From Burkholderiaceae bacterium (GTDB lineage: Bacteria > Pseudomonadota > Gammaproteobacteria > Burkholderiales > Burkholderiaceae_A): a stretch of 41,380 bases of DNA. The notes under the pieces were generated by a model that was not told where the DNA came from, did no database searches, and saw only the letters and a program-made list of their open reading frames with translations. A program made the position numbers and the translations under genes. Position 1 is the first letter of the stretch. Each line of letters starts with the position of its first letter. Positions 8,324-19,442 of this stretch are shown one piece after another. The stretch is from positions 1-41,380 of the forward strand of contig VERJ01000013.1 of assembly GCA_018882795.1 (NCBI GenBank), written 5' to 3'.

Positions 8324-8727
8324 TGCTCCTGGACTCCCGCCTTACCGACTGCCGTCGAATATTTCTGCACGATTTTGCTGTCGATGCATCAATTGGATTT
8401 CATGATTTCGAAAAAAAGGCCCGACAGCGCATCCTGATCAGTGTGGATCTGTTTGTGGCCATTGGTGCAAGCACTTCGGCATCGGACGATGTCAAAGATG
8501 TGCTGGACTATGATTTTTTGCGGTTGGGCATCAGCCGTATTGCACAGTCACGGCATTTCAATCTCCAGGAAACGCTGATTGATCAGATCTGTGCGCTCTG
8601 CCTATCGCAGCCGAGTGTTCGGGCCGCACGGGTCGAGAGCCAAAAGCCCGATGTCTACCCCGACTGCAAGACAGTGGGCATCGAAGTCTTTCGCTGGGCC
8701 GAGGGGCAACATGGGCCATCACGATAA
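8320..8727 (+). CDS. folB: dihydroneopterin aldolase
   Basis: Converts 7,8-dihydroneopterin to 6-hydroxymethyl-7,8-dihydropterin in folate synthesis. The 135-residue product has the family's [19 protein letters not shown] start with the conserved Glu, then [24 protein letters not shown], the [10 protein letters not shown] helix that contributes the second conserved Glu, and the C-terminal [17 protein letters not shown] strand. Two ATGs, 8320 and 8323, are in tandem; the first overlaps the folM stop (ATGA). The 3' end overlaps ttcA by 17 bp. The folM-folB pair supplies consecutive or parallel pterin steps, so coupling makes sense. Confidence 0.93.
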   Translation: MMLLDSRLTDCRRIFLHDFAVDASIGFHDFEKKARQRILISVDLFVAIGASTSASDDVKDVLDYDFLRLGISRIAQSRHFNLQETLIDQICALCLSQPSVRAARVESQKPDVYPDCKTVGIEVFRWAEGQHGPSR

Positions 8728-9610
8728 AGCGGCCTTCGAGGCCAACAAGCTCTCCAAGCGGCTGCACCGCCTGACGGGCCAAGCCATTATTGATTTCAAC
8801 ATGATCGAGGCCGGTGATCGCGTGATGGTCTGCATGTCGGGCGGCAAAGACAGCTATGGGCTGCTGGATATTTTGCTCAGCCTGAAATCCCGTGCGCCGA
8901 TTGACTTTGACATCATCGCCGTCAACCTGGATCAGGGCCACCCGGGATTCCCAAAAGACATCCTGCCGGACTATCTGCGCACGCGCGGCGTTCCTTTTCA
9001 CATCGAATCGCAGGACACCCATGCCATCGTCAAGCGCGTGATTCCCGAAGGCAAGACCATGTGCTCGCTGTGCTCGCGCCTTCGGCGCGGTGTGCTGTAT
9101 CGAGTTGCCTCTGAATTAGAAGCCACCAAGATCGCCCTGGGCCACCACCGGGATGACATCTTGCAGACTTTTTTTCTGAATCTTTTTTTTGGCGGAAAAC
9201 TGAAATCCATGCCACCCAAACTGATCTCCGATGACGGCCGGCATGTGGTGATCCGACCGCTGGCCTATTGCGAAGAATCGGATCTGGAGCGCTGGGCCGA
9301 ATTGCGGGAGTTTCCCATCATCCCCTGTGATCTCTGTGGGTCGCAAGAAAACCTGCAGCGGCAGCAGGTCAAAAAAATGCTCAAGGAATGGGAACGCAGC
9401 CACCCCGGCCGCATTGATTCCATGTTCCAGGCCCTGGGCAATATCGCACCATCCCATCTGCTAGATCCGCGGCATCACGATTTCAAGGCCATCCGGCCTG
9501 ATGATCAGCCACATCCCGAGGGAGATCGGGCCTTTGATTTTGAGATCCCCGACAATACAGCGCACACTCTTCATTTCAGTGCGAAAAAAACCAGCCCCTT
9601 TAATTCCTGA
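8711..9610 (+). CDS. ttcA: tRNA 2-thiocytidine(32) biosynthesis protein
   Basis: Iron-sulfur ATPase that replaces the 2-oxo group of cytidine 32 in certain tRNAs with sulfur. From ATG 8711 the product is 299 residues. It contains the PP-loop SGGKDS (43-48), a CxxC at 118-121 (CSLC) and a third-cysteine motif CDLC (206-209); the first pair and Cys206/209 region are where TtcA binds its cluster. [17 protein letters not shown] is also diagnostic. A GAGGGG site 5 nt upstream supports this start, which lies 17 bp inside folB; longer in-frame starts further up would run deep into folB and are not credible. It is followed by ubiB after 12 bp. Confidence 0.96.
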   Translation: MGHHDKAAFEANKLSKRLHRLTGQAIIDFNMIEAGDRVMVCMSGGKDSYGLLDILLSLKSRAPIDFDIIAVNLDQGHPGFPKDILPDYLRTRGVPFHIESQDTHAIVKRVIPEGKTMCSLCSRLRRGVLYRVASELEATKIALGHHRDDILQTFFLNLFFGGKLKSMPPKLISDDGRHVVIRPLAYCEESDLERWAELREFPIIPCDLCGSQENLQRQQVKKMLKEWERSHPGRIDSMFQALGNIAPSHLLDPRHHDFKAIRPDDQPHPEGDRAFDFEIPDNTAHTLHFSAKKTSPFNS

Positions 9611-9622
9611 ATTTTTCAGTTC

Positions 9623-11191
9623 ATGCAATCCCTCTTTCGCCTTCTGACCATTCTGCGTGTCGTGTTGCGCCATGGACTGGATCAATTGGCCCTGGATGGG
9701 GCAGCGAAAACCTTCGACTCACGGCTCCTGAATGCCGCGATCCGCGTCTCTCGCATTGGACGCTCTCTGAACCGTCCCCGCGGTGAGCGTATCCGCATGG
9801 CGCTTGAAAGTCTGGGGCCGATCTTTGTGAAATTTGGCCAAGTACTCTCCACGCGCCGCGATCTGCTGCCGGAGGACATCGCTGATGAGCTGGCCAAACT
9901 GCAAGATCAGGTGCCACCCTTTGATTCCAACCTTGCGGTGGCGACGATTGAGCGATCCCTGGGTCAGCCAATCTCCGCCATTTTTTCCGAGTTTGATCGC
10001 ACGCCCATTGCCAGTGCCTCGATTGCCCAGGTCCATCTGGGGAGATTGATCGATGGCCGCGAAGTCGCCATCAAGGTGCTGCGGCCCGGGATGCAGGAGA
10101 TCATCGAACAGGACCTGGCCTGGCTCAAACTGATCGCCCGCTTTGTGGCACGCTTTTCCAGCGATGGCCGACGATTAAAGCCAGTTGAAAACGTTGAGGA
10201 GTTCGATGGCTATCTTCATGACGAACTGGATCTGGTCCGGGAAGCCGCAAACGCCAGTCAGCTGAGAAGAAATTTTGCCCAATCGGGCCTGCTCAAAATT
10301 CCAGAAATGGTATGGGACCTCTGCCGTACTGATGTCATCGTGATGGAGCGCATCTATGGCATTCCCATCAATCGCTTCGATGAGCTCCGGGCCAAGGGCA
10401 TTGACCTGAAGCAGCTCTCGCGTCATGGCGTGGAGATTTTTTTCACCCAGGTGTTTCGCGATGGCTATTTTCATGCCGATATGCACCCAGGCAATATTCT
10501 GGTGGCGGATCGCGGGCCACACTTCGGCAAGTACATTGCATTGGACTTCGGCATCATCGGCACCCTGTCCGACGTCGATAAAAACTACCTGGCGCAAAAC
10601 TTCCTTGCCTTTTTCAGAAGAGATTATCGGCGCGTGGCCGAACTGCATGTGGAATCTGGCTGGGTGCCAGCTGATACGCGCATTGATGCGCTGGAAACCG
10701 CAATCAGGGGTGTCTGTGAGCCTTACTTTGATCGGCCACTAAAAGAAATCTCGCTGGGCCAGGTGCTGGTGCGGCTCTTTCAGGCTTCCCGGCGCTTTAA
10801 TGTGGTGATCCAACCCCAGCTGACCCTGTTGCAAAAGACTCTGCTGAACGTCGAGGGGCTGGGCCGGCAGCTCGACCCGGATCTCGACCTCTGGAAAACC
10901 GCCAAGCCTTTCCTGGAGCGATGGATGCAGGAGCAGATCGGTTTTCGCGCCCTGCGCAAGAGCCTGCAAAAAGAGTCTGAACGTTGGGCCCAGACCCTTC
11001 CCCAGGTGCCCAGACTGGTGCATCGGGCCCTGACGCTCGCCGCGCGAGACGACCAGCCCGATCTGCAATCCCAGATCCGGGCGCTCGCTGCCGGGCAGCA
11101 ACAATTGCGCCGAGCGATCTGGATTCTGGTGGGATTGCTGCTGGCCGTGCTTGCAGTCCTGGGGCTGAACTTCGGCGGCATTTTGCTCTGA
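9623..11191 (+). CDS. ubiB: UbiB-family atypical kinase/ATPase for ubiquinone biosynthesis
   Basis: Membrane-associated ADCK-family protein required for ubiquinone synthesis, probably as an ATPase that helps extract lipid intermediates. The 522-residue product has the KxGQ motif VKFGQ (K70-Q73), the Ala-rich loop SASIAQVH in place of the usual kinase P-loop, the lysine motif [15 protein letters not shown] (Asp286) and LDFGIIG. The C-terminus has one strong membrane segment (about 495-519, [16 protein letters not shown]), as in E. coli UbiB. It is the last gene of the folM-folB-ttcA-ubiB run; the next gene has its own promoter 93 bp away. No strong ribosome site is seen before the ATG. Confidence 0.95.
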   Translation: MQSLFRLLTILRVVLRHGLDQLALDGAAKTFDSRLLNAAIRVSRIGRSLNRPRGERIRMALESLGPIFVKFGQVLSTRRDLLPEDIADELAKLQDQVPPFDSNLAVATIERSLGQPISAIFSEFDRTPIASASIAQVHLGRLIDGREVAIKVLRPGMQEIIEQDLAWLKLIARFVARFSSDGRRLKPVENVEEFDGYLHDELDLVREAANASQLRRNFAQSGLLKIPEMVWDLCRTDVIVMERIYGIPINRFDELRAKGIDLKQLSRHGVEIFFTQVFRDGYFHADMHPGNILVADRGPHFGKYIALDFGIIGTLSDVDKNYLAQNFLAFFRRDYRRVAELHVESGWVPADTRIDALETAIRGVCEPYFDRPLKEISLGQVLVRLFQASRRFNVVIQPQLTLLQKTLLNVEGLGRQLDPDLDLWKTAKPFLERWMQEQIGFRALRKSLQKESERWAQTLPQVPRLVHRALTLAARDDQPDLQSQIRALAAGQQQLRRAIWILVGLLLAVLAVLGLNFGGILL

Positions 11192-11197
11192 CCGGAG

Positions 11198-11226
11198 CCC
11201 CGTGCTGGCTTAAAAACCCAGTGGGG
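11198..11226 (+). terminator. possible hairpin after ubiB
   Basis: CCCC (11198-11201) and CTGG (11205-11208) can pair with CCAG (11218-11221) and GGGG (11223-11226), leaving an internal loop and an A-rich apical loop. It sits 6 bp after the ubiB stop and overlaps the candidate -35 region of the next promoter. There is no following T tract, so any intrinsic termination would be weak. Confidence 0.25.
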
Positions 11227-11239
11227 CCCCTCCTATAAT
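11210..11239 (+). promoter_or_regulatory. sigma70-type promoter for symporter-glmU-glmS
   Basis: A perfect TATAAT -10 box lies at 11234-11239, with a partial -35 TTAAAA at 11210-11215 (18 bp spacer). Transcription would start near 11246, giving a leader of about 39 nt that ends in AAGGAG (11271-11276), 8 nt before the symporter ATG. The leader can form a small CGGGG/CCCCG hairpin (11240-11260). The AT-rich -10 stands out in an otherwise very GC-rich stretch. Confidence 0.65.
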
Positions 11240-11284
11240 CGGGGCTGTTCCGTTTCCCCGCTGTGGGCCCAAGGAGTCCCCCCA

Positions 11285-12718
11285 ATGTTGCTTGGACTGG
11301 TGTTCGCCTATCTTGTGGTGTCGATTGCCATTGGCCTTTACGGCGCAACCAAAGTCCACAACGCCAAAGACTATGTCACCGCCGGCCGCAACCTGCCGAT
11401 GGTCATGGTGCTTGCAATGGTCTTTGCCACCTGGTTTGGCGCCGAAACAGTACTGGGCATCTCGGCCACCTTTCTTAAAGAGGGCGCACGCGGCCTGATT
11501 TCCGATCCACTGGGCGCATCGTTGTGCCTGATATTTTTCGGCCTGATCTTTGCACGGCCGTTGTATCGGATGAACCTGATGACCCTCGGGGATTATTTCC
11601 GCATCCGCTATAACCGCCAGACCGAGCTGCTGCTCTCGGTCTGTATCGTGATTTCCTATCTTGGATGGGTCTCGGCGCAAATCACCGCCCTGGGCCTGGT
11701 CTTCAATGTGCTCTCCGATGGTCTGATTACAAAAACACAGGGCATGCTGATCGGCTCAGGCGTGGTGCTCATCTACACCCTATTCGGTGGCATGTGGTCG
11801 GTAGCACTCACCACTTTTGTTCAGATGATCGTGATCGTGATTGGCCTGCTGATCGTTACAGGCTATGCCGCCGATCAGGCCGGGGGCCTGGCCACTGTGC
11901 TGGCCAAGGCGGCAGCTGAAGGCAAATTTGAATGGCTCCCCACATTGGATCCACTGGACATGCTGGGCTGGGTTGCAGCACTGATGACCATGGCGCTAGG
12001 CTCCATTCCTCAGCAGGATGTGTTCCAACGCGTGAACTCCTCGAAAAACGAAACGGTAGCAATCTGGGGCACGTCGCTTGGCGGCATCAGTTATTTCTTT
12101 TTTGCTGCCGTGCCTTTATTTTTGGCCTATACGGCCACAATCATTGATCCCGAGATGGTAAAGAGATTTCTTGCCGATGATTCGCAGATGATTCTGCCCA
12201 CCCTGATCATGAATCACATGCCTTTCACGATGCAGGTGATTTTCTTCGGTGCGCTGCTCTCCGTCATCATGAGCACCGCCTCGGGCACACTGCTGGCCCC
12301 CTCGGTCACCTTTGCGGAAAACGTTCTTAAAGGATTCGCGCCCCGCATGACCGATGGGCAGTTTCTCTGGGCATTGCGCATCACGGTCTTTACCTTTGCG
12401 GTAATCGTGACTTACTACGCCATCGTGACCAATGAAAGCATCCACAGCATGGTGGAGCATGCCTATCGCATCACGCTGGCCGGCGCCTTCGTGCCACTTA
12501 CCGCAGGGCTCTTCTGGAGGCGGGCGAGCAACCTGGGCGCAGGATTGGCGATCTCCATGGGTTTAATTGTTTGGCTGATTCTGGAAATCACGGGTGTTGA
12601 AGAGCCAGTCGAGCCCCAAGTGATCGGGCTGATGGCGAGCGCTCTTGGCATGGTGATTGGATCCACACTCTCACCGAACCGTGGTCATGGCCATGGTGGA
12701 GAGGCACGACACATATGA
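11285..12718 (+). CDS. sodium:solute symporter (SSS family)
   Basis: A 477-residue inner-membrane protein of the LeuT-fold SSS family with about 13 hydrophobic segments. Family signatures are [18 protein letters not shown] after the first helix, [14 protein letters not shown] (the broken-helix and sodium-site region), [11 protein letters not shown], and [19 protein letters not shown]. The C-terminus ends in a His/Gly-rich tail. The substrate cannot be read from the sequence. It has its own promoter and a strong AAGGAG site, and its stop overlaps the glmU ATG (ATGA), so glmU translation is probably coupled to it. That context invites the thought of an amino-sugar or other nutrient substrate, but it may only be operon packing. 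Confidence 0.9.
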   Translation: MLLGLVFAYLVVSIAIGLYGATKVHNAKDYVTAGRNLPMVMVLAMVFATWFGAETVLGISATFLKEGARGLISDPLGASLCLIFFGLIFARPLYRMNLMTLGDYFRIRYNRQTELLLSVCIVISYLGWVSAQITALGLVFNVLSDGLITKTQGMLIGSGVVLIYTLFGGMWSVALTTFVQMIVIVIGLLIVTGYAADQAGGLATVLAKAAAEGKFEWLPTLDPLDMLGWVAALMTMALGSIPQQDVFQRVNSSKNETVAIWGTSLGGISYFFFAAVPLFLAYTATIIDPEMVKRFLADDSQMILPTLIMNHMPFTMQVIFFGALLSVIMSTASGTLLAPSVTFAENVLKGFAPRMTDGQFLWALRITVFTFAVIVTYYAIVTNESIHSMVEHAYRITLAGAFVPLTAGLFWRRASNLGAGLAISMGLIVWLILEITGVEEPVEPQVIGLMASALGMVIGSTLSPNRGHGHGGEARHI

Positions 12719-14100
12719 ATATCGTGATCCTCGCAGCGGGCAAGGGCACCCGCATGCGCTCTGCGCTGCCCAAAGTGTTACACCCGATCGGCGGCGTGCC
12801 CATGTTGCAGCATGTAATCAAAACTGCCACCACACTTAATCCGGACCGAATCATCGTGGTGATTGGCCACGGGGCAGAACAAGTGAAGCAAACGATGGAA
12901 GCCAGTCGCGATGCCAAATCCGCGCCGCCCCTGCACTGGGTGCTCCAGGATCCGCCCCTGGGCACGGGCCATGCGGTGGCGCAGGCCTTGCCTTTGCTGA
13001 ATAACACCGCGCCCACACTGGTGCTGTATGGCGATGTGCCACTGATTGGCGTCAACACACTTTGCCGACTGATCGAGAGTGCCGAAAACAATCGTGGCAT
13101 GGCCATCCTGACCGCCCTGCTCAATGACCCCAGCGGCTATGGCCGCATTGTTCGCGATGTTCAAGGCCGTATCAGTCGCATCACCGAAGAAAAAGATGCT
13201 GATCACCAGATCCGTCAGATCAAGGAAATCAATACCGGTTTTCTGGTGGTGCCCACCGATCGTTTAAGCGCCTGGATTGGGGCGCTGGATAATCGCAATG
13301 CCCAAGGCGAGTACTACTTGACCGACATCATCGCCATGGCGGTGCAGGCGAATCAGCCCATCGGCTCCGCACAGCCAGAAAACACCACCGAGATTCTTGG
13401 CATCAATAGTCAGGAGCAACGGGCCATGATCGAACGGCATTATCAGCGGCAACTTGCTAATCGCCTGATGCAAGCGGGCGTGAGGTTGCAAGACCCCGAT
13501 CGTATTGATATTCGCGGCATCTTAAGTTGCGCAGCCGATGTCGCCATTGATGTAGGGTGCGTGTTTGAGGGGACTGTCACCCTGGATGAAGGCGTACTGA
13601 TCGGGCCCCACTGTGTGATTCGCAATGCGCGAATCGGAACGGGGACTGTCATTGAGGCCTTCTCCCACATTGATGGGGCAGAAGTCGGGCCCAAGGCAGT
13701 GATCGGGCCATATGCGAGACTGCGTCCAGGCACCAATCTCGGTGAAGGTGCTCATGTTGGCAACTTTGTTGAAATCAAGAACTCCACCCTGGGATCCAGA
13801 TCGAAAGCCAATCATCTGGCCTATCTGGGGGACGCCACCATTGGCGCCCGGGTCAATGTGGGTGCAGGCACCATCACCTGTAACTACGATGGCGCCGCAA
13901 AACACCGCACCATCATTGAAGACGATGTCTTCATCGGCTCGGACACCCAGCTGGTGGCGCCGGTTACTGTGGGCAAAGGCGCCACACTCGGTGCCGGCAC
14001 CACACTTACCCAAGACGCCCCCGCAGATCAGCTCACCCTATCCCGCGCACGACAGGTGTCTATTAAGGGCTATAAGCGGCCTCACAAAAAGGAACACTAA
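12715..14100 (+). CDS. glmU: bifunctional GlmU: GlcN-1-P acetyltransferase / GlcNAc-1-P uridyltransferase
   Basis: Makes UDP-GlcNAc, the precursor of peptidoglycan and lipopolysaccharide. The 461-residue protein has the N-terminal pyrophosphorylase motif [37 protein letters not shown] with the metal-binding Asp, and EINTGF. The C-terminal half is a left-handed beta-helix of hexapeptide repeats with [23 protein letters not shown] and [11 protein letters not shown] of the acetyltransferase site. Length matches E. coli GlmU (456). It overlaps the symporter by 4 bp and is followed after 6 bp by glmS, giving two enzymes of the same pathway in a row. Confidence 0.98.
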   Translation: MNIVILAAGKGTRMRSALPKVLHPIGGVPMLQHVIKTATTLNPDRIIVVIGHGAEQVKQTMEASRDAKSAPPLHWVLQDPPLGTGHAVAQALPLLNNTAPTLVLYGDVPLIGVNTLCRLIESAENNRGMAILTALLNDPSGYGRIVRDVQGRISRITEEKDADHQIRQIKEINTGFLVVPTDRLSAWIGALDNRNAQGEYYLTDIIAMAVQANQPIGSAQPENTTEILGINSQEQRAMIERHYQRQLANRLMQAGVRLQDPDRIDIRGILSCAADVAIDVGCVFEGTVTLDEGVLIGPHCVIRNARIGTGTVIEAFSHIDGAEVGPKAVIGPYARLRPGTNLGEGAHVGNFVEIKNSTLGSRSKANHLAYLGDATIGARVNVGAGTITCNYDGAAKHRTIIEDDVFIGSDTQLVAPVTVGKGATLGAGTTLTQDAPADQLTLSRARQVSIKGYKRPHKKEH

Positions 14101-14106
14101 AAAACC

Positions 14107-15966
<1,860 letters not shown>

Positions 15967-15992
15967 AGTCGGAATCTCACTGGAGGCTAAGC

Positions 15993-16418
15993 ATGCATAT
16001 TGCCGTTGCGGTTGATGGATCAGAAAATGCACTGCGTGCGGTAAAGCACGCCATTTCTTTTGCCGGGCAGCTCAAGCAGCCTCCCGAACTCACTTTGATC
16101 AATGTGCATATGTCAGCACTGATCTCGCCCGTGGCCAAGGGCATTGATCGCCATCAGATCGAGCAATATATGGACCAGATCGCCGAAGAGGAGCTCAAAG
16201 AATCAAAGGCTGCCTTGGCTCAGGCGGGCGTGGTGGCCAAGGTGATTAAGGGCCACGGCGAGGTCGCTCCCACCATGATCGATATCATTAAAAGGCAGCA
16301 CATTGACCTGCTGGTCATGGGCGGTAAGGGCCGCAGCACGCTCAGCGATCTGATCCTGGGCTCGGTCACCACCAAGCTGATCAGTGCGAGCCCTATTCCT
16401 GTACTGGTGGTGCGCTAA
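15993..16418 (+). CDS. universal stress protein (UspA family)
   Basis: A 141-residue single-domain Usp protein. It opens with the beta-strand HIAVAVDGSENALRAVKHA and has the ATP-binding loop VMGGKGRSTLSDLILGSVT (G-x-x-G followed by G-S), the form associated with ATP-binding Usp proteins. A strong GGAGG (15982-15986) sits 6 nt before the ATG, so it may be well translated. It follows glmS by 26 bp and may be read from the same transcript. Its last 26 bp overlap the 3' end of ampG on the other strand. The specific stress role is unknown. Confidence 0.93.
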   Translation: MHIAVAVDGSENALRAVKHAISFAGQLKQPPELTLINVHMSALISPVAKGIDRHQIEQYMDQIAEEELKESKAALAQAGVVAKVIKGHGEVAPTMIDIIKRQHIDLLVMGGKGRSTLSDLILGSVTTKLISASPIPVLVVR

Positions 16419-17679
16419 GCGAATCCAGCCGGGGCCTGATCCAGGCCAGCAGAAAAAGGCCTGGCAGCGCGGCCAAGGTAGAGAGCAGAAAAAATAGGGG
16501 CCATCCCCAGTCAGTGGCCACAACCCCGGCGATTGGACCAATCAACACCCGGCCCACCGAGGCCAGCGCAGACAGCAGCGCAAACTGTGTGGCGGTAAAA
16601 CGTACATCACACAGGCTCATCAATAGGGCAACAAAGGCGGCCGTGCCCATCCCGCCTGCAAGATTTTCAAGTAAGACCACCGCTGTCATGCCCGCAAGCG
16701 TTGGCGGATTGGCGGCCAGCCACCAGAATCCCAGATTCGTGATGGCCTGAAGCACGCCAAAGATCATGAGTGCGCGCCACAGCGAGATCCGCGCCATGAG
16801 CAGGCCACCCGCCAGACCACCAAACAAGGTGGCGATAAGCCCCATGCCCTTATTCACCGCACCGACCTCTGCAGGAGTAAATCCCGCGCCACGAATCAGA
16901 AAAGCAGTGGATAGGCTGCCGGCAAATGCATCACCAAACTTATAGAAGATGATGGTGATCAGGAGCATCACGGCGCCGCGTCGGCTGAAAAACTCGCGAA
17001 ATGGCTCCACGATTGCCTGGGTGAGGGTTCTTGGCGCCGCAAGGCGGGAGGGCTCGGGCGCAAAAAAAGCCACCACGGCCAACACCAATGCAAAGAGTGC
17101 CATCAGCTGATAGACCCCCTGAAACCCCAGCCATAGATCCGCCAGCATCAAGGCGAGTCCGCCAGAAGTCAGCATGGCCAGCCGATAGCCAATCACCGAC
17201 CAGGCCGCACCAAGCCCCCGCTGCTCCGGCAAAAGAGATTCCGCACGCCAGGCATCAAACACGATGTCAAAGCTTGCGGAAAGCACCACCAGCATCAATG
17301 CGAGCGCGGCCAACCACCAGAGACTCTCGGCCTGGGCCGAAGGCCTTTGCCAGGACATGGCCAAGAGCACTGCTGCCATAGCCAGCAGCAGTCCCACTAG
17401 CCAGCCCCTGCGTCGGGCCGCCCAGGTGCCACCAAAAGGCAAGCGATAACGATCAAGAAAAGGCGCCCAGCTGAACTTATAGGTGTAGGGCAGTCCAAGT
17501 AGGGTGAGCCAGCCCAGGGTTTTCAGATTAACCCCTTCCACTGTGAGCCAGGCCTGCAGGGTGCCCGCCGAGAGTGCCAGTGGCAGGCCGCTGGCAAAGC
17601 CCAGAAACAAGGTCATCACCAGGAGCGGCCTTGTGGGAATGCCGGCATTAGACTGGTGACCGTTGCGGTTTTGATCCAT
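16393..17679 (-). CDS. ampG: AmpG-family muropeptide permease (MFS)
   Basis: Inner-membrane importer of GlcNAc-1,6-anhydro-MurNAc peptides for cell-wall recycling. The 428-residue protein has about 12 hydrophobic segments. AmpG hallmarks near the N-terminus are LGFASGLPLAL, QAWLTVEGV and GLPYTYKFSWAPFLDRY, followed by SASFDIVFDAWRAE in the middle of the first half. It would take up the products of lytic transglycosylases such as Slt (2059). The ATG at 17679 is 21 bp from the divergent M48 peptidase start. No ampD, ampC or ampR is in the window. It overlaps uspA by 26 bp at the 3' end. Confidence 0.92.
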   Translation of the reverse strand: MDQNRNGHQSNAGIPTRPLLVMTLFLGFASGLPLALSAGTLQAWLTVEGVNLKTLGWLTLLGLPYTYKFSWAPFLDRYRLPFGGTWAARRRGWLVGLLLAMAAVLLAMSWQRPSAQAESLWWLAALALMLVVLSASFDIVFDAWRAESLLPEQRGLGAAWSVIGYRLAMLTSGGLALMLADLWLGFQGVYQLMALFALVLAVVAFFAPEPSRLAAPRTLTQAIVEPFREFFSRRGAVMLLITIIFYKFGDAFAGSLSTAFLIRGAGFTPAEVGAVNKGMGLIATLFGGLAGGLLMARISLWRALMIFGVLQAITNLGFWWLAANPPTLAGMTAVVLLENLAGGMGTAAFVALLMSLCDVRFTATQFALLSALASVGRVLIGPIAGVVATDWGWPLFFLLSTLAALPGLFLLAWIRPRLDSLSAPPVQE

Positions 17680-17700
17680 GAGGCGCTATTGTCTTCGCTT

Positions 17701-18570
17701 ATGAATTTTTCTGCTCCGAGACCAACTGCTCTCCTGCTGATCGCCACCCTGCTGGCGTCCACTGTGCCACTGCAATCCGCCTATGGGCAGGCTGCGGACG
17801 AAGGCATCGTGCTGGAGAAGCCATCACGGCTGAAAAACCTGGTGCCCGCCGAGCAGCTTGAGCGTTCAGCGGCCCAACAGTTCGCACAAATGAAACGGCA
17901 GGCATCAGAAAAAAATGCGCTCGCCCCTGACGACCACCCACAACTCATCCGACTCAGGACGATTTCTAAACGCCTGCTGCCTCACATCTCACGCTGGAAT
18001 TCCAAGGCTGCCAACTGGCAATGGGAGGTCCAGCTGTTTGGCTCTAACGCGATCAATGCCTTCTGCATGCCGGGCGGAAAAATCGGTTTTTACATGGGGA
18101 TTCTGGATCGATTAAAGCTCACCGATGATGAAGTCGCCATGGTGATGGGCCACGAAATCGCCCATGCCCTGCGTGAACACTCGCGGGAACGGTTGGCCAA
18201 AAACCAGCTCACCGGCATCGGCGCGGGCGTGCTCTCTTCAGTACTGGGCCTTGGCGATGTGGGCAGAACGGTGATGGATTATGGCGCCCAGCTCACGATG
18301 CTGAAATTTTCCCGTGATGATGAGAGCGAGGCCGATCTGATCGGCTTGGATCTTGCCGCGCGGGCGGGATTCGATCCCCGGGCGGGCGTGACACTCTGGC
18401 GCAAGATGTCGGCGGCCTCCAAGAACAGTCCGCCGCAGTGGCTCTCGACCCACCCTTCAGGCAATAACCGGATTGCCGAGATTGAGCGACATCTGGATCA
18501 GGTGCTGCCGCTGTATGCCAAGGCAATCGGCAAGACACTCGATACGCTGCCGCCAGACCCCTCTCTTTAG
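17701..18570 (+). CDS. periplasmic M48-family zinc metallopeptidase
   Basis: A 289-residue secreted peptidase. It begins with a signal peptide (hydrophobic core TALLLIATLLAS, probable cleavage near SAYGQA). The catalytic motif GHEIAH gives His151, Glu152 and His155, and E-x-x-A-D at 208-212 provides the third zinc ligand. The end (WLSTHPSGNNRIAEIERHL) is typical of the LoiP/BepA/Oma1-like group. It lacks a lipobox and lacks C-terminal TPR repeats, so it resembles LoiP more than BepA and should be soluble in the periplasm; quality control of envelope proteins is the likely role. I chose ATG 17701; ATG 17656 would add 15 residues and overlap ampG. Confidence 0.9.
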   Translation: MNFSAPRPTALLLIATLLASTVPLQSAYGQAADEGIVLEKPSRLKNLVPAEQLERSAAQQFAQMKRQASEKNALAPDDHPQLIRLRTISKRLLPHISRWNSKAANWQWEVQLFGSNAINAFCMPGGKIGFYMGILDRLKLTDDEVAMVMGHEIAHALREHSRERLAKNQLTGIGAGVLSSVLGLGDVGRTVMDYGAQLTMLKFSRDDESEADLIGLDLAARAGFDPRAGVTLWRKMSAASKNSPPQWLSTHPSGNNRIAEIERHLDQVLPLYAKAIGKTLDTLPPDPSL

Positions 18571-18580
18571 GGAGAATCGG

Positions 18581-18725
18581 CCCGGCCTAGCACGGGTAGT
18601 CGCTCGGTTCGCGGTCGCAAAACAACACCCAAAATCGTTTTGCTCCGACGCTCACCTCGTCGACTTACCCGCGCGCTCCGGGCCTGATTTGTACCCGTAG
18701 ACAACACTACCCAGGCTAGGCGGGG
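18581..18725. repeat. structured inverted-repeat element between M48 peptidase gene and pyrE
   Basis: The only gap above 100 bp in the window holds an imperfect inverted repeat: 18581-18600 and 18706-18725 match in 17 of 20 positions when one is reversed and complemented. Inside it are further hairpins: GCAAAAC (18617-18623) with GTTTTGC (18637-18643), and CGACG (18646-18650) with CGTCG (18658-18662) around a 7 nt loop. It lies between two convergent genes, 10 bp after the M48 stop and 7 bp before the pyrE stop codon. It could be a dispersed repeat of the REP/MITE kind, a bidirectional Rho-independent-like stop without T tracts, or a small structured RNA. I see no second full copy in the window. 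Confidence 0.6.
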
Positions 18726-18732
18726 CTGAGTT

Positions 18733-19422
18733 TTAGATGCCCCACTTGCGCCGGTAGTCTGCGACTGCGGCCCGATGTTGCGTGAGTTCACGGTTATCGC
18801 TGGTCTCCAGAAACTGCAGCACATCGGTCAGCGTAGCAATCGCAATCACTGGGATGCCGTAAAGATCCCGCACTTCCTGCACAGCAGACCGATCCGTGGG
18901 GGCAGCGGCGGTGCCACCCCGTTCCATGCGATCTAAGGCAATCAACACGCCCGCGGGTATGGCGCCATGGGCACGAATGATCTCCACAGACTCGCGCACC
19001 GAGGTGCCTGCAGAGATCACGTCGTCAATGATGAGCACGCGGCCTTCGAGCTTTTTACCCACCACCACACCGCCCTCGCCATGATCCTTAGCCTCTTTGC
19101 GGTTATACGAAAACCCGATGTCACGGCCGGCTCTGGCCAGGGCTACCGCCGTGGCACTCGCCAGGGTGATGCCTTTATAGGCAGGCCCAAACAGAGAATC
19201 AGCAGAAATCCTGCCATCAAACTCTGCGGCCAGAAATGTCTTGGCATAAAACTCCGCCAGGCTGCCCAGGGTGCCGCCGTGATCAAACAGGCCTGCGTTG
19301 AAAAAATACGGAGACTCACGGCCCGCCTTGGTCACGAAGCTGCCAAACTTCAGCACACCGGTCTCAATGGCAAACCGAATAAATTCCTGATCGGCGGGGC
19401 GGGGGTCGGATACTGAAGCCAT
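18733..19422 (-). CDS. pyrE: orotate phosphoribosyltransferase
   Basis: Joins orotate to PRPP to give OMP in pyrimidine synthesis. The 229-residue product has RESPYFFNAGLF (orotate loop region), FGPAYKGI, FSYNRKEAKDHGEGG (the flexible catalytic loop) and the PRPP-binding motif VLIIDDVISAGTS. Length is slightly above the 213 residues of E. coli PyrE. It is a lone minus-strand gene, divergent from xth with 20 bp between start codons. That gap contains TATATT (reverse strand, 19433-19438) 10 nt before the ATG and no Shine-Dalgarno. The convergent side ends in the inverted-repeat element. Confidence 0.97.
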   Translation of the reverse strand: MASVSDPRPADQEFIRFAIETGVLKFGSFVTKAGRESPYFFNAGLFDHGGTLGSLAEFYAKTFLAAEFDGRISADSLFGPAYKGITLASATAVALARAGRDIGFSYNRKEAKDHGEGGVVVGKKLEGRVLIIDDVISAGTSVRESVEIIRAHGAIPAGVLIALDRMERGGTAAAPTDRSAVQEVRDLYGIPVIAIATLTDVLQFLETSDNRELTQHRAAVADYRRKWGI

Positions 19423-19442
19423 GATGCGGGAGAATATACCCC

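Noticed and set aside
18567..18824. 85-codon minus-strand open frame through the inverted-repeat element
   Set aside because: It runs out of the pyrE 3' end in another frame and the protein is low-complexity Arg/Ser-rich. The open frame is explained by the GC-rich hairpin arms; no start signal is seen.
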